NCBI RefSeq assembly: GCF_033439725.1
Contig: NW_026944387.1
Span: 1,364,001-1,428,000 of the forward strand
DNA: 64,000 nt
Direction: 5' to 3'
Origin: Neurospora tetraspora
Taxonomy: Eukaryota; Ascomycota; Sordariomycetes; Sordariales; Sordariaceae
The translations under genes were made by a program, and so were the position numbers. This document shows, one piece after another, positions 56,535 to 64,000 of this stretch (position 1 is its first letter; the number at the start of each line of letters is the position of its first letter). Under the pieces are notes generated by a model that was not told where the DNA came from, searched no databases, and worked only from the letters and a program-made list of their open reading frames with translations.

Positions 56535-57982
56535 GGAGGTTAGTTAGTTGGTATGGGATGCTGGTATGGAAATAGACTACGCTAGGTATGAGGGTATGGG
56601 ACTGGCTGGCGTGATGGAAAGGGAATCTATAGCGATGATGATTTTATTGTTCGAAATCTTTTTTGGGCTCGCATATGGTCTTTCTAGTGTTGTCAACAAC
56701 GGGTGCCTGTGAAAGTCTGTCTTATTTACATTGGTAGATTGAGCGATTACTTTCGTTCTCATGTTAATAGATCATGTTAATAGACCAACTATCAACTATG
56801 TTATCTATACAAAGTAAAACCAAGCTTGTCGTCCTACAAACATCTCACCCGCATCAAATGTGTCCCTACTTAATTCGGGGAAGCATTGCCCGGAGAGGGT
56901 GACATGTTGCGAACTTTTAGATGATGATACTGAGACTGAGAGAGGCAAGTACGATGCAGAATCTGAGGGATGCCAGGCTCCCGCGCTCCTTCCCTACAAG
57001 CCGCATAACACTCGGCTTCGGGGGCATTGCCTGGATTCGCCATTGCAAAATTTTCACGGCTTCCGTCGAACCTGAACACTTTAACTCGTCCCGTCCATCA
57101 GGCTGGCCATGTCAAACTGACCTGCAATTCTTTACTGTCGCCATCAACATTTCTCCCTATGGCTCGGTTTGCATCGAGCTTTCTTGGTCTCAGGAAGACG
57201 AATCTTATAGCACCACCTCCTCCTTCTGGGCCGACAGACAAGGTTATTCTCACACCCGTTGAGGATGACAACAGCATGTCCAGTCAATCTTCCCAACCTG
57301 GGCCCTCCCCTTCAACTTTTCTCCTAGATCCAGACAAGCCGCACATCTCGCTTGCTCATCCACGACTGGGGACTGGTTGATGATCGGCGCCCATTTGCGT
57401 TTGAACGTACGTTCGCTGTTACCCAAGATCAAAGCACTGTTTGGAAAGACAGCTGACCACGGGGCCACATCGTGCGACTCTGCGATAGCAATGTCCGGTT
57501 ACCTACTAAGCCAACACTGACGAGGACACTCAAACAGAACTCGAACATGACTCTTTGTTGCAACTGTGAACACATCTCAAAGACAGCTAATAGTGTTCAC
57601 CAGCCAAAGAGATACAGACAATGCGCCATTGAGATGTGCACTCATAGAACTTGGAGTTGAAGCAACAATGACTCGGCTTGTCGGCCAGTCAGACAAAGGG
57701 CTTACCCAAAGAAACCCATTGTATACAAAATTAACCTCGAACAATGGACTCCAAGCATTTGTTCTATTTTACTCGGGAAGCACTCGGGAAGTACTCGTCC
57801 AAACAAAGGTTATGAAGCGACTGTATAAAGTTCTTCCTACCCGACTCCCATGTTAACATGAAACTCCTGTTCAGAGAATAAACAGCCTAAGCTGACAGCC
57901 ATACTGAACAGCAATAACCGCCAACAAGGTCACACGCCGATAGTACATAGCGTACAGACAACCAAACAACAAACCAGCCAGA
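56535..57982. other. Intergenic, no gene seen
   Basis: 1.4 kb between two + strand genes. The open frames are short and unconvincing. The end holds the promoter of the RING-type gene. Confidence 0.4.
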
Positions 57983-58972
57983 ATGGACCCCCAAAACGAG
58001 ACCTTCTGGCCCAACATCCGGCGCTACCTCTCGCTCCCCGCCTCCCAGCAGTCTGCCGCCACAAAACCCAACCCCGAATGCACCATCTGCCTCGCCAGCT
58101 CCCTGAAATGCTACCCCCTCAACAACCACGGCGCCACCGCCACCAAAGACTCAGAAGGCAACGACCTCGAACGCATGGCCATCCTCTGGTGCGGCCACGT
58201 GGTCGGCTACGACTGCATAACCGACTACATGACCAGCTGCTACGCCAACTATTCCCAGTCAAGGCTTGAACAGGACCTGCCGCGGTGCCCGCAATGTCGC
58301 GAGTCTTTGACCAAAGATTGCGAGACTCCTTATTTCGAGGGCGACGTCGACCAGGACCGGTACCAATTTATGATCCCCTTCGTCATTGCGCCCGCCGGTG
58401 CGCCCGTCCCGGGCGGGCCGTCGGACAATGGGGAGAACTTCGATGAGTCTAGTCCCGTGCATTTCAACATTCTTGACGAGGGCCAGCTGCAACCGATTGC
58501 TTTTAGTTTTGATAAATGGCAAGATATCCCGTTGACGAGGGGGGAGGGCGGTGTGTTGCCGGCTAGTTGTAGGAGTTGTGATCCGGAGCTTTATCGTGCT
58601 GCTTATCGTCAGTATCTGGCGCAGCAACAACAACAGCAGCCGGTGAAAATGGTTATGAATAACACGCTTTATGCAACAAAGGGAGCACCCCGTCTCGTGC
58701 CGGCTCCGCGGTCGTCCATCTTTCAGGCTCCTCCCAACAGACCCTCACACAACATCTGGAAGCTGGGGTTCTGCGTCATGGCGCAGGTTCCGATGAAGGA
58801 TGGAACGGATAACTGGGAGCTTCGGCGCATGCGTGTGGCGGCTAAAATGATGTATTTTGCGACCATGAGGGACGGGACTCCGGTGGAAATTCCGTTGGAG
58901 CCGCGGTGTTTAGGGCCGCCGACGTGGGGACCGATTCGGTTCGGACGACATCCGGGTGTGCCGCCTCAATGA
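57983..58972 (+). CDS. RING-finger-like protein
   Basis: Single exon, 329 aa, starting MDPQNETFWPNIRRYLSLP. A RING-type zinc-binding pattern is visible: PECTIC (Cys 33 and 36), then LWCGHVVGYDCITDYM with Cys-His and Cys, then RCPQCRESL. The loop between the first two ligand pairs is longer than usual. Proteins with this pattern are often E3 ubiquitin ligases. Downstream there is a short Gln run (AQQQQQQP) and a C-terminal region with EIPLEPRCLGPPTWGP. Beyond the RING I recognise no domain, so substrate and partner are unknown. Confidence 0.78.
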   Translation: MDPQNETFWPNIRRYLSLPASQQSAATKPNPECTICLASSLKCYPLNNHGATATKDSEGNDLERMAILWCGHVVGYDCITDYMTSCYANYSQSRLEQDLPRCPQCRESLTKDCETPYFEGDVDQDRYQFMIPFVIAPAGAPVPGGPSDNGENFDESSPVHFNILDEGQLQPIAFSFDKWQDIPLTRGEGGVLPASCRSCDPELYRAAYRQYLAQQQQQQPVKMVMNNTLYATKGAPRLVPAPRSSIFQAPPNRPSHNIWKLGFCVMAQVPMKDGTDNWELRRMRVAAKMMYFATMRDGTPVEIPLEPRCLGPPTWGPIRFGRHPGVPPQ

Positions 58973-60448
58973 GCATGTGAGGCAGCAGGGGCAGGGGCAG
59001 GGGCAGGCGGTCGGATTCCTCTTTTGGAAATCCATGAATCTAATGGAAAACAAGACTCGCTTTTTTGACTTTTTCTATTCTCTGGAGTTATTGGGTAGGC
59101 ATGGCGCTTTAAGGACTGAGAAGGATAGATAGACTTTTATATATATACCTGTACTTCATGTGATTAACGATCAAGCTGATTGGTGTAAGGAAAGGGAGCA
59201 TCCTGTTATCTCAGTGCTGAGACCTGCCATTATTTCTCTCGAGGCGTTCGTAATGTTTTGTAAGGACCCATAACACTTTCCAGGAGAACGCCCCAGAAAG
59301 AGATCTGACTTCATTACGCAAGAAATCCTCACCACGCAAGAAATCCCAAGACCGTGATGAACGCTCCATACAAATGAACTGATACACTTCAACTGACAAT
59401 CCGGATGCAAATTACTTAACCACCGCTGGCTCTTTTTTTAATGGGACCATTCTCTTCATTAAACTCCGGCTAAAGAAGAGAAGTTGGAACCTACCTAGTG
59501 AGGCCCAGTCTCCATTTTGGACCGACCGTGTTGAACAACCTTTTTTTTCTTCTCCAAAGGATACATACGTACGCTAGCTATCACACAAATGGCGGACAAC
59601 ACGACAGTCACTTTATTAGTAGCATTAACTCTCGAGAGTAGGTATGCGCCTATGGATTTGTTGATACCACATCCATTACAGCAAAATATCGTCTTAATAA
59701 CCAGCCTACCTCATATCGTTATTGCGTTTGGGGCATACGATACTGCGATAGAGTGAGTGTTCAGTGTCTTGGTACATAGCTCAATTTCTTTTACCAATTC
59801 GCTGATCGTTCGGTTCCTTTCCAGTGCGAACGTAAGTAGCGCTAATAATCAGTCACAAAGAAAAAGAAAAAAGGAGAAAAGAATTATGAAAGAGGTTAAA
59901 AGAAGGCTATTTGTGTCTTCATTTATACTTGGAATACCTACCTAGTTTCTTTTTCGTGTTACTGTGGTGTTGTTCTTTTTTTTTGGCAAGTGCAACCAAC
60001 GATGTTGTTAGTGGTGGTGTTGGTAGGGCTGGGAAATTCTTTTGGTGTGTGACGGAGACCCAGAAAGAGGTTCGTAATGAAACACATGGCCGATGGCATG
60101 GTACAATACGCCTCTGCCGGGTTTAAGAACACAGCTAATCATTTGAAAGATACCTTCCGCTATGATTAGAAGGAGTCGAATTATTGAAGATACTGTTATA
60201 GAAGGGTCGCTCAAGCATTTTCAGCGAGTCGTAAGACATATCACGGGCTTGTCACGGCCTTTCAGACGTAACTGTAGGTAGGTGTAGGCGGAATCAAGCA
60301 ACCTGTATCTGACTGTCCATGTTCTGTTTGTTTTGACGCTCTTTCGACATGGTACTTTATTTGTCCAGAAAGTTACAAATTCAACAGACTAACAAACACA
60401 GCTAATCTACCTATCTCTAGACTTACAGCGATAACCGAGCTCCACCAT
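58973..60448. other. Convergent intergenic region, no gene seen
   Basis: 1.5 kb between convergent genes. It includes a short GGGGCA tandem near 58985-59008. No coding region is supported. Confidence 0.4.
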
Positions 60449-61576
60449 TTAGTTCTTGACAGCATAGATCTTGTAAGATCCGACCCACTCGTTGAGATCC
60501 TCCGTCTTCTCGGCCTCGACCTCGGGCTTCGCGGCGGGCTTGCAGCACGACGAAGCAGTCTTCTCCTCAGCAGGCTTGCAGCAAGAAGACTCCTTCTTCT
60601 CAACGGGCTTGCAGCAAGAGGTGGTCTCAGCAGCCGGCTTGCAGCAGGAAGAAGAAGAAGCAGGGGCAGCAGCAGGCTTGCAGCACGAAGACTCCTTCTC
60701 CTCCTTCTTCACAGTCCCCGGAGGCGCACAGCAGCCGCCAGTCGCAGCCTCCTTCACCGCCCCAGTTCCAGGAGGAGCGCAGCACCCGCCCCTATTCCCC
60801 TCCTCATCCGTATCCAAATAAACATTAATATCCGCGCCCGTATCCTGAATCAGCACCTGATCAAACCCAGCCTCCTTCAGCCAGCCCTCATACTGCTGCT
60901 TCTCGCTCGCGCCCGCGATACAGCCGACATACATGGCGATATCATTCCTCAACTTCTCCGGCAGCGGCTTCTTGGCGAGGATATCGCTGACAGCGACACG
61001 ACCGCCAGACTTAAGCACGCGGTGCATTTCCTTGAAGACCAAAGGCTTCTCCGCCTCGGGGACCAGGTTGATGACGCAGTTGGAGATGATGCAGTCGGCG
61101 ATTTCCGCCTCCAAAGGGATGGAGGTGATGGACCCTTTGATGAAGGAGACTTGCGAGTCCGGGAAACCGCGGGAGGACTTGAGAGCGTTTGCGCGAGAGA
61201 GCATGTCGTCGTTGAAGTCGATGCCGATGGAGCGGCCGGTGGGACCGACGCGGGTGGCGGCGAGGAAGACGTCGAAGCCGGCGCCGGAGCCGAGGTCGAT
61301 TACTGTTTCGCCCTGGTTGTAATGTTAGTCTTGTTTGTTTTCAGATGTAAGGGACAGAAGAAGGATGGTTGTTACCTCGCGCAGGCTGGTGATGGCTAGG
61401 GGGTTACCGCAGCTCAGACCGAGGTTGGCGCCTTCGGGGATGTTGGCCAGCTCTTCCTCGGTGTAGCCGAAGGACTTGGCGACGGTTTCGCCATACTTGA
61501 CGCTGGTGGTCTGGGAGGCGGCACTGTAGTGCTTGGCGACCTCCTCGTAGATCTGGGAAGTGTCTCTGGTATCCAT
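60449..61576 (-). CDS. Arsenite methyltransferase (AS3MT family) with Cys-rich tail
   Basis: Exons 61576-61376 and 61312-60449 (1065 nt, 354 aa). Enzymes of this family transfer methyl groups from S-adenosylmethionine to arsenite. Motifs are [20 protein letters not shown] and LGLSCGNP at the N-terminus (with the conserved Cys), [19 protein letters not shown] (SAM-binding), [29 protein letters not shown] (second conserved Cys), [14 protein letters not shown] and [15 protein letters not shown] (third Cys). After residue about 255 comes an unusual tail of seven Cys-Cys pairs: two GGCCAPPGT units and five (S/T)(S/T)CCKP or SCCKP units separated by Lys/Glu/Ala linkers. The tail may bind arsenic or other metals (inference). 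The final part is [16 protein letters not shown]. Confidence 0.93.
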
Positions 61577-62211
61577 GGTGGAGGGTGATGTGGTTGTGGA
61601 TGGTTAAAGACGAGTGTATTGCAAGTGCAGTGAAGAAGTTGATGTTGAGAAACTGTCACGATCTTCTGGTTTCGTGGCCCTAGGACCTCCTTTTATACCC
61701 ATTTTCTTGGTATACTATCCCATTTTTCGTGCTCCAGGGTATTGTGCCGGTGACAGTCTCGTCTTGTCGTGAATCGGGGAACGTCGTGGACTCGTGGTGG
61801 TAGTTTCCGAATTGGGTTTAGTGACTTTTGGTGTGGAGTGGATGGAGCCACCCAAGCGAGTCGTTCTCGAAGACGATGACCATTCAGAAGCAGGACACAA
61901 GCACCAAAGCCGGGATCGTTGTATGAGAACTACTTTGACCAATAAGCTTCGTTCTTGGTTCCTCAAACTGGCAAATTTTCAGTTTGTCATCGGTGGTTCC
62001 TGATTTCCGCCTCTTCGTTCCAATCCACTTCTGCAACCAAACACATCCCAACACTCAACCACGCACGTCTGCACAAGCACGATAAGCAAGGCAGCTGCAA
62101 GGAATCCCACACACCCATCAAGCTCAATCACGGTCATTACTATCGCCTCTCCATCGTTGGGGAATAGCCGGACCTCGGTCGTGGAAACCACAGCCCCAGT
62201 CGTTCACAGCA
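61577..62211. promoter_or_regulatory. Divergent promoter region, methyltransferase and bZIP gene
   Basis: 635 bp between divergent starts. No gene is seen. The adjacency of an arsenic-type enzyme to a bZIP factor could reflect shared control, but no binding site is shown. Confidence 0.4.
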
Positions 62212-63357
<1,146 letters not shown>

Positions 63358-64000
63358 TTTTATCAGATGGCACCATCTCTGAAAGATTAAAAAAAAAAAT
63401 GAGAGAGGTACTATTGATAGGCTATTCCCTGAGAAAAATGGGAAAATACTATGCAGGATAAGGGGTCCAAAAAAGGATGGATGGATAAGGCTATGTGTGT
63501 GACTTCCAGGTTGGGATCGTTGACCTCGGAACAATCAATTCAGAAGGTCTGATTTTTGTTTTCGAGTTGGTTCCAAGAAGAAAACGGCCCGCGCCGGAGT
63601 CGAGTGGAACGGCGCCTTGCAGTCAAACCAGCAGACATATCATATACGTGGAAGATGTGCTACCATTTACACTTTTATTCTAAAGGCAACGAACCACGGA
63701 TGGGATCGGGTAACCGGATTTGGTACACACGCAAGTCGGAGGGCGGTATGGAAACTTTTACATTTTTTTTCTATTCTCCTGGACATAAATTAAAAACAGT
63801 AGACGTAAAAAATACCTGACGTGTTCCTGTTTTTAGAGATCTCAAGCTCAATGATTCAAATGCCAGTTCAATCCATAATATTCGCACGCATAAACCAAAG
63901 CCACGAACGAGCAGATGACAAACCTACCTAGAGATTGAACAAAATCATTGTCCCGTACGTCCTTTCCGCTTCGACTGACTCTCTGACGATGCCAAGCGCT
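63358..64000. other. 3' flank of the bZIP gene, no gene seen
   Basis: 643 bp to the end of the window. It contains short A and T runs, and open frames are short. No feature is recognised. Confidence 0.4.

Overview
The window looks like a chromosome segment of a filamentous ascomycete in the Sordariales, most likely Neurospora or a close relative. The evidence is short GT..AG introns (about 50-260 nt) with CTAAC-type branch sites, Sordariales-like versions of conserved proteins (MON2, MMS2, TIM17, DUG2, FMP30, a stomatin-like protein), trinucleotide repeats coding poly-Asn, and AT-rich repeats whose differences are almost only C-to-T/G-to-A, the mark of repeat-induced point mutation (RIP). No bacterial operon, CRISPR or phage feature is present. 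Exon boundaries below were derived by hand from splice signals and reading-frame continuity. Every spliced total is a multiple of three.

Layout. 0-17.7 kb is a gene-dense core: MON2 (-) and MMS2 (+) diverge from a shared 0.8-kb region; then a LYR-motif/AT-hook fusion protein (+) carrying an apparent one-base frameshift, a mitochondrial stomatin-like protein (-), a polytopic fungal membrane protein (+) and an unknown protein (-). 18.7-37.0 kb is accessory in character: small orphan proteins, diverged non-coding duplications, two interleaved pairs of paralogues (called T1/T2 and W1/W2 here) and a third pair (A/B). Between W1 and W2 lies a 543-bp tandem duplication hit by RIP, which overlaps the 3' end of W2. 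T1 has lost the start codon of its paralogue (ATG to ATA). FMP30 (NAPE-PLD family) and a cupin protein lie between T2 and the A/B pair.

37.7-47.4 kb is again core-like: a hexose transporter (-), tRNA-Lys(CUU), a secreted DUF4185-type protein (-), a small two-exon protein (-), an Ntn-hydrolase of the asparaginase-2/taspase family (+) and TIM17 (-). 47.4-53.7 kb is a gene desert containing a 3.37-kb RIP-destroyed DNA transposon bounded by 64-bp inverted repeats and TA dinucleotides. 53.7-63.4 kb holds DUG2 (+), a RING-type protein (+), an arsenite methyltransferase with a cysteine-rich tail (-) and a bZIP-type factor with 40 consecutive Asn (+).

The genes do not form one pathway. Shared themes are mitochondrial import and membrane organisation (TIM17, stomatin-like, FMP30, possibly the LYR protein), membrane traffic (MON2), ubiquitin signalling (MMS2, RING protein), and glutathione or arsenic metabolism (DUG2, arsenite methyltransferase). 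The most unusual part is 19-31 kb, where small paralogous gene families, decayed duplicates and RIP scars lie together.
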